From NCBI GenBank assembly GCA_013373105.1, contig JABXIJ010000012.1:1-64000 (forward strand): a stretch of DNA of 64,000 nt, read 5' to 3'. Positions 44,082-53,115 of this stretch are shown piece by piece (the stretch's first letter is position 1; the number at the start of each line of letters is the position of its first letter). The notes beneath the pieces are model-generated. The model saw only the letters and a list, made by a program, of their open reading frames with translations. It did no database searches and was not told where the DNA came from. Origin of the DNA: Flavobacteriaceae bacterium (GTDB lineage: Bacteria > Bacteroidota > Bacteroidia > Flavobacteriales > Flavobacteriaceae). The translations under genes and the position numbers were made by a program.

Positions 44082-46529
44082 GTGAAAAACTTATTATTCT
44101 TTCTTTTCCTTGTACCAAGTATTCTTTTTGCTCAAAAAACTACCATTTTAAGAGGAGTAATAAAAAATCAACAAAATGAACCAATTGCCAAAGTTTCCAT
44201 TAAATATGATGAAAATGGAACAGTTTCAGATGAAAATGGAAGATATTCTATTAGAATTCCAGTAGACAAAGAAATAACTGTTGTATTTAGTCATGTTTCC
44301 TATAGAATATTTTCAAAAAAGTTTTTAGCAAAAAACAGAAATGCAATTCGCTTCTCTCCTATTTTAATTCTTAAAACTGAAGAATTAGATGAAATTGTTA
44401 TAAAAGACAACACTAAAAATGCACAAGGCTTAAAAACTATAGATGTTAATAAAGCTCTAAAAATTGTAGGCCCAAATTCTGGTGTTGAAAATGTTTTAAT
44501 GACCTTACCTGGAGTTAATAATAACAACGAACTAAGTACTCAATATAATGTTAGAGGTGGTAATTTTGATGAAAACTTAGTTTATATTAATGGAATTCAA
44601 GTGTATAGACCTTTTTTAATTAGATCTGGTCAGCAAGAAGGTTTAAGTTTCATTAATACTAATATGGTTCAGAATATCAATTTCTCTGCTGGAGGTTTTC
44701 AAGCTAGATATGGTGATAGGCTTTCTTCTGTTTTAGATATAACTTACAGAAAACCAAGTGAAACAAGAACTACTCTAGAAGCAAGTTTATTAGGTGCAAG
44801 TGTTACTTTCGAAGGTAGTTTTTTAAATAACAAATTAAGTACAATTACAGGAGTTAGGTATAGAGATAATAGTTTATTTGTTAATAGTAAACAAATAGAT
44901 GTAAACTTTAGACCTCAGTTTACAGATGTTCAATCTTATCTAGCTTATGAGTTTTCTGATAAATTCATTTTAAAATTTTTGGGAAATTTTTCATTAAACA
45001 AATATAATTATCAACCAATTTCTAGAAGAACACGTTTTGGAACTGTAGCTAATCCTTTAGAGCTAATTGTGTTTTATTCAGGTCAAGAGGAAGATAAGTT
45101 TTTAACTTTATTTGGAGCGTTATCATCTGATTATAAGATTAATGAATACTTTACTTTAACTACTACTTTATCTAGATACAATACACAAGAGGAGGAATAT
45201 TTCGATATTGCTGCTCAGTATAATTTAGGAGAAGTAGATTCAAATATTGGTTCTCAAAATTTTGGTGATGTAGAGTTTTCTCAAGGAATTGGATCTCAAT
45301 TAAATCATGCTAGAAACGATTTAGATGCATTAATAACCAATGCAGAAGTTAGAGGGATTATTAAAAAAGAAAATAAACAGTGGGAATTTGGTATTAAATA
45401 TCAAAAAGAAAATATAAAAGATAGAATTCGTGAGTGGGAAATTATAGATTCAGTTGGTTTTTCAATAAGACCACCTCACCATTCAGTAAATGATCAACCT
45501 TACACTCCTTTTGAAGGCCCAATTGTCCCTTTTCAAAATATTAGAAAAGACAATGAAGTAGATATTAATAGGATATCAGGTTTTGCACAATTTAACCAAA
45601 GAACTTTTATAAACGAGCATGAAGTATGGTATAATTTAGGGGTTAGATTTCATAATTGGTCAGTAACAGGTAATAATACATCAGGGAAAAATCAAACTAT
45701 TATTAGTCCTAGAGCACAATTTGCAATTAAGCCTGATTGGCAAAAAGACATACTTTTTCGTATTTCTGGTGGTTGGTATTATCAGCCTCCATCCTACAGA
45801 GAGTTAAGAGATTTTAATGGAGATTTAAATGTTGAAGTTAAAGCACAACAATCTATTCATATTGTTGGAGGTTTGGATTATAGTTTTAACTTATGGAATA
45901 GACCTTTTAAGTTAACATCTGAAGTTTACTACAAAGATTTAAATGATATAAATTCTTACACTATAGATAATGTTAGAATTCGCTACAGAGCAGATAATGT
46001 TACCCAGGCTTATGCATATGGTTTAGATTTACGTTTAAATGGTGAGTTTGTTCCAGGTAGTGAAAGTTGGATAAGTTTTGGTTACTTAAAAACAGATGAA
46101 AATATTAACAACAGAGGTTTTATTGCAAGACCTACAGATCAAAGAATTAAATTTGGAATATTATTTCAAGATTATGTTCCTAATCTTCCAAATTTAAAAG
46201 CATATTTGAATTTAGTATTTAACACGGGGTTACCTGGAGGTTCACCTGCTTATGCAGATCCTTATCAATTTCAACAACGTTTAAGAGATTACAGGAGAGC
46301 AGATTTGGGTATATCTTATGTTTTTGTTGATGTTAACAAACAATACAAAACTGGTTGGTTGTCTCAATTTAGAGAATTTACAGCAGGAATAGAACTATTT
46401 AATATGTTTGATATTCAAAATGCAATTACAAACACTTGGGTAAGAGATGTGTACTCTAAAACACAATTTGGTATACCAAACTTTATGACAGGTAGAGTAT
46501 TAAATTTTAAAGTAAATATGAGCTTCTAA
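44082..46529 (+). CDS. TonB-dependent receptor with carboxypeptidase-regulatory-like domain
   Basis: 815 residues from a GTG start. A signal peptide (VKNLLFFLFLVPSILFAQ) precedes a CarboxypepD_reg-like domain (KTTILRGVIKNQQNEPIAKV), then a plug (NNNELSTQYNVRGGNFDENL) and a 22-strand barrel ending in FKVNMSF with the final Phe. No SusD-like gene follows, so it is not part of a typical polysaccharide locus. The ligand is unknown. It lies five bases after the LytM gene and is co-transcribed with it. Confidence 0.92.
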   Translation: MKNLLFFLFLVPSILFAQKTTILRGVIKNQQNEPIAKVSIKYDENGTVSDENGRYSIRIPVDKEITVVFSHVSYRIFSKKFLAKNRNAIRFSPILILKTEELDEIVIKDNTKNAQGLKTIDVNKALKIVGPNSGVENVLMTLPGVNNNNELSTQYNVRGGNFDENLVYINGIQVYRPFLIRSGQQEGLSFINTNMVQNINFSAGGFQARYGDRLSSVLDITYRKPSETRTTLEASLLGASVTFEGSFLNNKLSTITGVRYRDNSLFVNSKQIDVNFRPQFTDVQSYLAYEFSDKFILKFLGNFSLNKYNYQPISRRTRFGTVANPLELIVFYSGQEEDKFLTLFGALSSDYKINEYFTLTTTLSRYNTQEEEYFDIAAQYNLGEVDSNIGSQNFGDVEFSQGIGSQLNHARNDLDALITNAEVRGIIKKENKQWEFGIKYQKENIKDRIREWEIIDSVGFSIRPPHHSVNDQPYTPFEGPIVPFQNIRKDNEVDINRISGFAQFNQRTFINEHEVWYNLGVRFHNWSVTGNNTSGKNQTIISPRAQFAIKPDWQKDILFRISGGWYYQPPSYRELRDFNGDLNVEVKAQQSIHIVGGLDYSFNLWNRPFKLTSEVYYKDLNDINSYTIDNVRIRYRADNVTQAYAYGLDLRLNGEFVPGSESWISFGYLKTDENINNRGFIARPTDQRIKFGILFQDYVPNLPNLKAYLNLVFNTGLPGGSPAYADPYQFQQRLRDYRRADLGISYVFVDVNKQYKTGWLSQFREFTAGIELFNMFDIQNAITNTWVRDVYSKTQFGIPNFMTGRVLNFKVNMSF

Positions 46530-46551
46530 ACTCATATTTACTTTCATTGAA

Positions 46552-47004
46552 TTATCCTAAAATTTGCTCAGCGTGAGCTTTAGTTTTTACTTTACTAATT
46601 ACTTCTTCAATAATTCCATTTTCATCAATTATAAACGTAGTTCTATGTATACCATCATATTCTTTTCCCATAAATTTTTTAGGTCCCCAAACTCCATAAG
46701 CGTTAATAACCTCTTTTTCTTCGTCAGCTAATAATGGATAAGGAAATTCATATTTATTTTTAAAGTTTGATTGTCTTTTAGCAGAATCTGCACTAACACC
46801 TAAAACATCATAACCTTTGTTTAAAAACGTTTGATAATTATCACTTAAATTACATGCTTCTGCAGTACAACCAGGAGTACTTGCTTTAGGATAAAAGAAT
46901 AACACTAATTTTTTACCTGTATAATCAGTTAGTTTTACAGTATTACCATCTTGATCTTTTGCTTCAAATTGTGGTGCTTTATCACCTTTTTGTAATGTTG
47001 TCAT
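46552..47004 (-). CDS. bcp: Thioredoxin-dependent thiol peroxidase
   Basis: 150 residues. FFYPKASTPGCTAEACNL holds peroxidatic Cys46 and resolving Cys51, five apart as in Bcp-type peroxiredoxins. Other conserved parts are GKEYDGIHRTTFIIDENG near the end. It reduces peroxides using thioredoxin. It is divergent from nth. Confidence 0.96.
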   Translation of the reverse strand: MTTLQKGDKAPQFEAKDQDGNTVKLTDYTGKKLVLFFYPKASTPGCTAEACNLSDNYQTFLNKGYDVLGVSADSAKRQSNFKNKYEFPYPLLADEEKEVINAYGVWGPKKFMGKEYDGIHRTTFIIDENGIIEEVISKVKTKAHAEQILG

Positions 47005-47034
47005 TTTGTTTTACGTTTTCATTTTTATTGTAAA

Positions 47035-47042
47035 CAAAAATA
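47035..47042 (-). promoter_or_regulatory. Probable -7 box for bcp
   Basis: The minus strand reads TATTTTTG, an exact TAnnTTTG match, 30 bases before the bcp start. No clear -33 element at the standard distance. Confidence 0.5.
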
Positions 47043-47076
47043 CAACTTATCTTTTCTTAAGAAGAATAAGAGTTCT

Positions 47077-47084
47077 TACTTTTG
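47077..47084 (+). promoter_or_regulatory. Probable -7 box for nth
   Basis: TACTTTTG matches TAnnTTTG and lies 20 bases before the ATG at 47105. It sits inside the longer open frame that starts at 47006, which supports 47105 as the true nth start. No clear -33 TTG. Confidence 0.5.
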
Positions 47085-47104
47085 TGTTAAATGAAATTAA
47101 TAAC

Positions 47105-47761
47105 ATGACTAAGCAAGAAAAAGTTCAATTTGTTATAGATACTCTTCAAGAATATTATCCAGAAATCCCTGTACCTTTAGATCATAAAGACCCATATACA
47201 TTGCTTATAGCAGTACTTTTATCAGCACAATGCACAGATGTTAGGGTTAATCAAATAACACCTTTATTGTTTGCAAAAGCAGACAATCCTTTTGATATGG
47301 TTAAGATGACTCAAGAGCAAATTAAAGATATTATTAGACCTTGTGGTTTATCACCTATGAAAAGCAAAGGCATTTATGGTTTGTCTAAAATTTTGATTGA
47401 AAAATATAATGGTAAAGTTCCACAAAGTTTTGAGGCTTTAGAAAGTTTACCTGCTGTTGGGCATAAAACTGCAAGTGTTGTTATGAGTCAAGCGTTTGGA
47501 GTTCCTGCATTTCCAGTAGATACTCATATTCATCGATTAATGTTCAGGTGGAATTTATCTAATGGTAAAAGTGTAACACAAACTGAAAAAGACGCTAAAC
47601 GATTATTTCCAAAAGATTTATGGAACGATTTGCATTTACAAATAATATGGTATGGTAGAGAATATTCTCCAGCACGTGGTTGGGATTTAGAAAAAGATAT
47701 TATAACTAAAACAATTGGTAGAAAATCTGTTTTAAAAGATTATTTTAAGAATATAAAATGA
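47105..47761 (+). CDS. nth: Endonuclease III (DNA glycosylase/AP lyase)
   Basis: 218 residues from the ATG at 47105; 33 in-frame codons upstream are rejected because they overlap the promoter and look non-coding. The helix-hairpin-helix LPAVGHKTASVVMSQAFG contains catalytic Lys121, and FPVDTHIHRL catalytic Asp139. It removes oxidised pyrimidines. Unlike E. coli Nth it lacks the four C-terminal cysteines of the [4Fe-4S] cluster; the end reads YGREYSPARGWDLEKDI instead, as in other flavobacterial copies. Confidence 0.94.
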   Translation: MTKQEKVQFVIDTLQEYYPEIPVPLDHKDPYTLLIAVLLSAQCTDVRVNQITPLLFAKADNPFDMVKMTQEQIKDIIRPCGLSPMKSKGIYGLSKILIEKYNGKVPQSFEALESLPAVGHKTASVVMSQAFGVPAFPVDTHIHRLMFRWNLSNGKSVTQTEKDAKRLFPKDLWNDLHLQIIWYGREYSPARGWDLEKDIITKTIGRKSVLKDYFKNIK

Positions 47762-47762
47762 T

Positions 47763-47794
47763 AAAAAAAGCCTCAACAACGTTGAAGCTTTTTC
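47763..47794 (+). terminator. Terminator after nth
   Basis: AAGCCTCAAC / GTTGAAGCTT forms a stem with one mismatch and a short loop, flanked by A7 and T5, directly after the nth stop. The convergent small gene ends at 47800, so it may serve both. Confidence 0.7.
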
Positions 47795-47799
47795 CACTC

Positions 47800-47943
47800 T
47801 TAATTCAAATTCAATTCAATGAAACTCTTTGACTTGGTTTTAACAATTGCTATTGATTTCGAAAAATCTAGCAAAAATTGAATTGTTTCTTTTTTAGGTT
47901 GCATCTTAATGTTAGATGACTTTCTTGAGTAAAGTTGCATCAT
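47800..47943 (-). CDS. Small conserved-looking protein (47 aa) between nth and the ECF sigma gene
   Basis: The minus strand from ATG 47943 encodes 47 residues: MMQLYSRKSSNIKMQPKKET, then IQFLLDFSKSIAIVKTKSKS and FIELNLN. The block PKKETIQFLLDFSKS is what I recall of short proteins that flavobacteria keep between nth and this sigma factor. It has no signal peptide or membrane part: a basic N-terminus followed by one amphipathic helix. It lies 59 bases downstream of the sigma factor stop on the same strand, so it may be the end of that transcript. Function is unknown. Confidence 0.6.
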   Translation of the reverse strand: MMQLYSRKSSNIKMQPKKETIQFLLDFSKSIAIVKTKSKSFIELNLN

Positions 47944-48002
47944 ATTACTTAGTTTAATTCATTGGTTATAAAACTAGTAACGATACATTTTTTACTTTAT
48001 TG

Positions 48003-48590
48003 TTAATTAACCAAAATAATATTATGTTTTTCTATTAATTTTCTCATATTTATTAATGCATATCGCATTCTACCTAAAGCTGTGTTAATGCTAACCCCTG
48101 TATTTTCGCTTATTTCCTTAAAGCTCATATCTTTATACATACGCATTAACAAAACTTCTTTTTGTTCTTCTGGCAATTCATTAATTAATTCTCTTACATC
48201 AGAAAATATTTGTTCTTGAATTAATTGCTTCTCTGCATTTAGAGAACCATCTTTTAGTATAGAAAAAATATCAAACTCATCTGTATTTTGAAAAGTTGGC
48301 ATTCTATTATTCTTTCTAAAATAATCGATAACTAAATTATGTGCAATACGCATAACCCAAGGCAAAAACTTTCCTTCTTCATTATAGTTACCTTTTTTTA
48401 AGGTTCTTATTACTTTTATAAATGTATCCTGAAAAATATCTTCAGTAATGTCTTTATCTTGAACTTTATTGTAAATAAAACTAAATAATCTTTGTTGATG
48501 TCTATTAATTAAGATAGCTAAAGCAGATTCATCTCCTTTAGTGTAATTAGCCACAAGATTACTATCTGGAATAATTTGTTTACGAATCAT
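48003..48590 (-). CDS. ECF-type RNA polymerase sigma factor
   Basis: 195 residues and complete. Region 2: HQQRLFSFIYNKVQDKDITE, DIFQDTFIKVI and KFLPWVMRIAHNLVIDYFRK. Region 4: INELPEEQKEVLLMRMYKDM, SFKEISENTGVSINTALGRM and RYALINMRKLIE. No anti-sigma gene lies beside it, which fits the stand-alone sigma factors that flavobacteria carry near uvrA. Divergent from uvrA by 213 bases. Target promoters cannot be inferred. Confidence 0.92.
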   Translation of the reverse strand: MIRKQIIPDSNLVANYTKGDESALAILINRHQQRLFSFIYNKVQDKDITEDIFQDTFIKVIRTLKKGNYNEEGKFLPWVMRIAHNLVIDYFRKNNRMPTFQNTDEFDIFSILKDGSLNAEKQLIQEQIFSDVRELINELPEEQKEVLLMRMYKDMSFKEISENTGVSINTALGRMRYALINMRKLIEKHNIILVN

Positions 48591-48803
48591 AACTACTTTA
48601 TTGAAAAGTTGGGAACTTTTCTCTTATTAATTAATACTAATTTTTAAAGTAGTTTTAAACTATAGACTGTTAATTTTCTGATTCTTAATCAATCAAATAT
48701 ATAATTTATTTTTTAACCCACAAATCTTTTTTACAAATTCAAGACTTAAGTTTTTTCAATTTCATAAATAATAGTAGTATTTTTATAGCTTAATTTTTGC
48801 TGA

Positions 48804-51596
48804 ATGAAATTAGATATATCTACTGTAAATCCTAAGGAAAACATAATTATAAAAGGTGCTAAATTACATAACCTTAAAGATGTTGATGTTGTAATTCCAA
48901 GAAACAAATTAGTAGTAATAACAGGTTTATCTGGTTCAGGTAAATCATCTTTAGCATTCGATACATTATATGCAGAAGGACAAAGACGTTATGTAGAAAG
49001 CTTGTCATCTTATGCACGTCAGTTTTTAGGTAAATTAGATAAACCTAAAGTAGACTATATTAAAGGCATTGCACCTGCAATAGCCATAGAACAAAAAGTA
49101 AATTCTACAAACCCAAGATCTACAGTTGGTACATCAACAGAAATTTATGATTACATAAAGTTATTGTACGCTAGAATTGGTAAAACCTACTCTCCTATTT
49201 CTGGTAATGAAGTTAAAAAAGACACTGTTTCAGATGTTGTTAATTTTGTGAAAAATTTTAATGAACGCACTAAACTTTTATTATTATCACCTATAAAATT
49301 AGAAAAAGACAGGGAATTAAAAACAATTATTAATGTACTAGAACAGCAAGGTTATGCTAGAATAAAATGGAAAAATGATATTTATCGATTATCTGAGTTT
49401 CCTTTAGATAAATACAATCATGAAAAGTTATTTTTAGTTGTAGATAGAGTTATCACAAAAGATGATGATGATTTTTATAACAGGCTTTCAGATGCAGTTC
49501 AAACAGCTTTTTTTGAGGGTAAAGGTATTTGCTTTATTGAAAACTTAGAAACTAAAAAAATTACTGAGTTTAGTAATAAGTTTGAATTAGATGGTATAAC
49601 GTTTTTAGAGCCAAATGTACATTTATTTAGTTTTAATAATCCTTATGGAGCTTGTCCAACCTGTGAAGGATATGGCAATGTAATTGACATAGATGAAGAT
49701 TTGGTAATACCCAACACAGGATTATCTATTTATGAAGATGCAATTTTCCCATTTAAATCTGAATCTTTTAAACACTATAAAGAAGATTTAATTGCTGTTG
49801 CTTATCAATTTGATATTCCAATTCATAAACCATGGTTTGAATTAACGGAATTACAAAAGGATTTAGTTTGGAATGGTAATAAATCTTTTAATGGGATTCA
49901 CCATTTTTTTCAAGCTCTTGAAGAAAAAAGTTATAAAATTCAAAATAGAGTTATGTTATCTCGTTATCGAGGTAAAACCAAATGTACAACCTGTAATGGT
50001 AAACGTTTACGTAAGGAAGCAGATTACGTAAAGATTAACAATAAAACAATTTCAGACCTAGTTACACTGGCTTTAGATGAATTAATTGATTTTTTTAAGA
50101 ATATCTCTTTAAATGAGTATGAAGAAAAAATTGCAAAACGATTATTAACTGAAATCAATAATAGATTAGAATTTTTAACCAATGTTGGCTTATCCTATTT
50201 AACATTAAATAGAACCTCAAACACACTTTCTGGTGGAGAAAGTCAACGTATAAATTTAGCTACATCTTTAGGAAGTTCTTTAGTTGGTTCTATGTATATT
50301 TTAGATGAACCTAGTATAGGATTACATCCAAAAGATACAGAACGTTTAATTAGTGTACTTAAAGATTTGCGGAATTTAGGTAACACAGTTATTGTTGTTG
50401 AGCATGATGAGGATATTATGAAAGAAGCAGATTATATTATAGATATAGGTCCTGAAGCAGGAACATATGGTGGTAAAGTTGTAGCTGAAGGTAGTTTTGA
50501 TAAGATTTTAAAAACAAATTCTTTAACTGCTAAATATTTAAATTCATCATTAACTATAGAAGTTCCTACTAAACGAAGAAAAACTAAAAACAAAATAGAA
50601 ATTATTGGCGCTAGAGAACATAACCTAAAAAATGTTAATGTTAGTTTTCCGTTAAACAGCTTAACCGTTATTACAGGAGTTTCAGGTTCTGGTAAAAGTA
50701 CTTTGGTAAAGAAAATACTATATCCTGCTTTACAAAAAAAACTAAATGGTTATGGAGATAAAATAGGGCAACATTCTTCTGTTGAAGGAGATTTTAACAC
50801 CTTAAAAACAATTGAGTTTATAGATCAAAATCCTATTGGACGCTCATCACGTTCAAACCCTGTAACATACATAAAAGCTTATGATGATATTAGAGCTCTT
50901 TTTGCAAATCAAAAATTATCGAAAATCAGAAATTATAAACCCAAACATTATTCTTTTAATGTAGAAGGTGGACGTTGTGAGGTTTGTAAAGGCGAAGGTG
51001 AAGTAACCATAGAAATGCAATTTATGGCTGATGTTCATCTTGAATGTGAGGCTTGTAATGGTAAAAGATTTAAGAAAGAAGTTTTAGAAGTTACATTCGA
51101 AGGTAAATCTATTTTTGATGTTTTAAATATGACTATAGATGAAGCAGTTTCGTTTTTTACAGATAATTTAGTTCCAAAAATTGCCAATAAATTAAAACCA
51201 CTTCAAGATGTAGGTTTAGGTTATGTTAATTTAGGTCAGTCCTCTTCTACTCTTTCTGGTGGTGAAGCCCAAAGAATAAAATTAGCTTCATTTTTAGTTA
51301 AAGGAAATACTAAAGACAAAACATTATTTATATTTGATGAACCTACAACTGGTTTACATTTTCATGATATAAAAAAGCTTTTAAATTCTTTTAATGCTTT
51401 AATAGATAAGGGTCATTCTATAATTGTAATAGAACATAATATAGAACTCATTAAGTGTGCAGACTATATAATTGATTTAGGTTTAGAAGGTGGTAAAAAA
51501 GGTGGTGATTTAATTTTTCAAGGAACACCTGAAGAACTGGTAAGAAACACAAAGTCTTATACAGCAAAGTATTTAAAAGATAAATTATTATTTTAA
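48804..51596 (+). CDS. uvrA: Excinuclease ABC subunit A
   Basis: 930 residues, full length. Two ABC ATPase halves: Walker A VITGLSGSGKSSLAFDTLYA and VITGVSGSGKSTLVKKILY; signatures NTLSGGESQRINLA and STLSGGEAQRIKLA; Walker B segments YILDEPSIGLHP and FIFDEPTTGLHF. Zinc modules CPTCEGYG/CTTCNGKR and CEVCKGEG/CEACNGKR are complete. The DNA-binding segment follows SYARQFLGKLDKPKVDYI. It scans DNA for bulky lesions with UvrB. Stand-alone with its own terminator. Confidence 0.98.
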   Translation: MKLDISTVNPKENIIIKGAKLHNLKDVDVVIPRNKLVVITGLSGSGKSSLAFDTLYAEGQRRYVESLSSYARQFLGKLDKPKVDYIKGIAPAIAIEQKVNSTNPRSTVGTSTEIYDYIKLLYARIGKTYSPISGNEVKKDTVSDVVNFVKNFNERTKLLLLSPIKLEKDRELKTIINVLEQQGYARIKWKNDIYRLSEFPLDKYNHEKLFLVVDRVITKDDDDFYNRLSDAVQTAFFEGKGICFIENLETKKITEFSNKFELDGITFLEPNVHLFSFNNPYGACPTCEGYGNVIDIDEDLVIPNTGLSIYEDAIFPFKSESFKHYKEDLIAVAYQFDIPIHKPWFELTELQKDLVWNGNKSFNGIHHFFQALEEKSYKIQNRVMLSRYRGKTKCTTCNGKRLRKEADYVKINNKTISDLVTLALDELIDFFKNISLNEYEEKIAKRLLTEINNRLEFLTNVGLSYLTLNRTSNTLSGGESQRINLATSLGSSLVGSMYILDEPSIGLHPKDTERLISVLKDLRNLGNTVIVVEHDEDIMKEADYIIDIGPEAGTYGGKVVAEGSFDKILKTNSLTAKYLNSSLTIEVPTKRRKTKNKIEIIGAREHNLKNVNVSFPLNSLTVITGVSGSGKSTLVKKILYPALQKKLNGYGDKIGQHSSVEGDFNTLKTIEFIDQNPIGRSSRSNPVTYIKAYDDIRALFANQKLSKIRNYKPKHYSFNVEGGRCEVCKGEGEVTIEMQFMADVHLECEACNGKRFKKEVLEVTFEGKSIFDVLNMTIDEAVSFFTDNLVPKIANKLKPLQDVGLGYVNLGQSSSTLSGGEAQRIKLASFLVKGNTKDKTLFIFDEPTTGLHFHDIKKLLNSFNALIDKGHSIIVIEHNIELIKCADYIIDLGLEGGKKGGDLIFQGTPEELVRNTKSYTAKYLKDKLLF

Positions 51597-51597
51597 T

Positions 51598-51632
51598 AAA
51601 AAAGCCTTTTCATTTCTGAAAAGGCTTTTTTA
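51598..51632 (+). terminator. Terminator after uvrA
   Basis: AAAAAAGCCTTTTC / GAAAAGGCTTTTTT pairs with a six-base loop immediately after the uvrA stop. The stem is nearly identical to the hairpin at 56001-56034. It also serves the convergent small gene ending at 51637. Confidence 0.85.
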
Positions 51633-51636
51633 AGAC

Positions 51637-51792
51637 TTATATTTTTTTCATTATTATTTCTATGGCTTTGTCTAATTGTGGTGAGTTTCCTTCTAACCTA
51701 TCTTTAAAATCTTTGCCAACATAAACATCTCCATTTTGACTGTATAAAAATGATGACAAAAAATAGATTAATAAAACTCGTAATGTTTTCAT
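51637..51792 (-). CDS. Small putative secreted protein (51 aa)
   Basis: The minus strand from ATG 51792 encodes MKTLRVLLIYFLSSFLYSQ, a clear signal peptide with cleavage after YSQ, then a mature part of about 32 residues, NGDVYVGKDFKDRLEGNSPQ and LDKAIEIIMKKI. I do not recognise it. No cysteines. It lies between uvrA (convergent, shared terminator) and the divergent lipoprotein gene at 51961. Codon use matches its neighbours, and the frame is free of stops, but with 51 codons chance cannot be excluded. Confidence 0.5.
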   Translation of the reverse strand: MKTLRVLLIYFLSSFLYSQNGDVYVGKDFKDRLEGNSPQLDKAIEIIMKKI

Positions 51793-51960
51793 AATAAATT
51801 ATTTGATTGAATGCTAAAAATAAGTAATTATTAAGTTTTTAGAATCTTAATCTTTTTAAAAACGAATACTAATTCATTTGCCACGAATTCTCATTAACAC
51901 AAAATTTTATAGTAAGCCACCATTAATTTTATAGTGTATTAATCTTAAAATATAGAAATC

Positions 51961-53049
51961 ATGAAAACATTAGAAAAAAAATCTTGGCTATTTACAACAA
52001 TTTTATTGTTAGGTATAACATTGGTTAGTTGTAATTCTGAATCAAAAAAAGTTGAACAAAAAACACTTGCAATTAATGTTAAGGAGCAAACAAAAACTGA
52101 TAAAGTTAAAAAAACAGTAAAAGAACCTATTGTTTTTTTAACTGGTTATGATAAAGGCAATGAAACATTTTATAAAAATGCTAGTGAATATTTTAAATCG
52201 AAAAATTACAAAATCGTAAACGGACAATATTCTATTGAAGAGATTATAAATTGGTTGAATAACAATACAAATAATGAAGTTTATGGAGAAATCCATATTG
52301 TAAACAAAAGCAACCCTTATAATGGTTTGTCTTTAGAAACATTAGTTAAAGGCGAAAAACTTAGTTCTGAAACTTTAAGGAGAGCTATTGTAAAAGGAGA
52401 ATTACCAATTTTAAACGAAGCTGTAAATAAAAAAACACAAATTATTATGCACGCTAATGGTTTAGGTGAAAATGAAGATTTATTAAAAACAATAAAAGAT
52501 GCTTTTTATGCTGATGAATTACCAAATGTTATAGCATCACCTTATTATTCAATATTTAATGGCGAGTTTTCTAAACACTACTTAGCAAAGCCATATTATG
52601 TATTTTATCCTACAGCACATTCACCAGGAAAAGTTGATTTATCTAAAGAAATTGCTAAAAAATATCCAAATGAAAAAGACATTAGTTGGTATGATGCTTT
52701 AAATAATGAGAATGAAAGATATGTAGGTGAAGCATATTTTACCAAAGTAAACATTCCTATTAAGTTTGAGTTAGACTATCATAATTCAGATGATGAATTA
52801 CCAAAATTCAAAATAGCTGAAGAAGTGATGGATTTTATAGAACAACATGATGAATTGTATGCACAAGTTAAAAAGTTAAACATACCTCTAGAAAAATTTA
52901 GATGGAGATGGAGTGTAAAAAACAGCACATTAATAATTAAAGGAAGTACAACATGTTTAACTGTTTTAAAACCACTCATTAAACCATATGGAGAGTTAGA
53001 ACACATTAAACCTGATACAAACAACAAAAGATTGTATGAAACACATTAA
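51961..53049 (+). CDS. Uncharacterised lipoprotein next to a two-component system
   Basis: 362 residues. LLLGITLVSCNSE is a lipobox (Cys at about 25), followed by a Lys/Glu-rich linker to residue 60. The main domain begins PIVFLTGYDKGNETFYKNAS, with VYGEIHIVNKSNPYNG and TQIIMHANGLGENEDL, an alternation of strands and helices that suggests an alpha/beta fold; IIMHANG and the later YPTAHSPGKVDLS offer histidines, but I cannot name an active site. Exported and anchored. A terminator separates it from the histidine kinase gene 66 bases on; regulation by that pair is only a guess. Confidence 0.7.
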   Translation: MKTLEKKSWLFTTILLLGITLVSCNSESKKVEQKTLAINVKEQTKTDKVKKTVKEPIVFLTGYDKGNETFYKNASEYFKSKNYKIVNGQYSIEEIINWLNNNTNNEVYGEIHIVNKSNPYNGLSLETLVKGEKLSSETLRRAIVKGELPILNEAVNKKTQIIMHANGLGENEDLLKTIKDAFYADELPNVIASPYYSIFNGEFSKHYLAKPYYVFYPTAHSPGKVDLSKEIAKKYPNEKDISWYDALNNENERYVGEAYFTKVNIPIKFELDYHNSDDELPKFKIAEEVMDFIEQHDELYAQVKKLNIPLEKFRWRWSVKNSTLIIKGSTTCLTVLKPLIKPYGELEHIKPDTNNKRLYETH

Positions 53050-53073
53050 AATGGAATAGAAATTGTAATTTGT

Positions 53074-53109
53074 AAAATGTCATTATAACTATAATGGCAT
53101 TTTATTTTT
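53074..53109 (+). terminator. Terminator after the lipoprotein gene
   Basis: AAAATGTCATTAT / ATAATGGCATTTT forms a stem with one wobble and a short loop, then ATTTTTC. It ends just before the histidine kinase ATG at 53116, so the kinase either has a promoter overlapping it or depends on read-through. Confidence 0.7.
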
Positions 53110-53115
53110 CTTTTT

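Noticed and set aside
47006-47104. N-terminal extension of endonuclease III
   Set aside because: It covers both probable promoters of the bcp-nth gap and does not resemble Nth.
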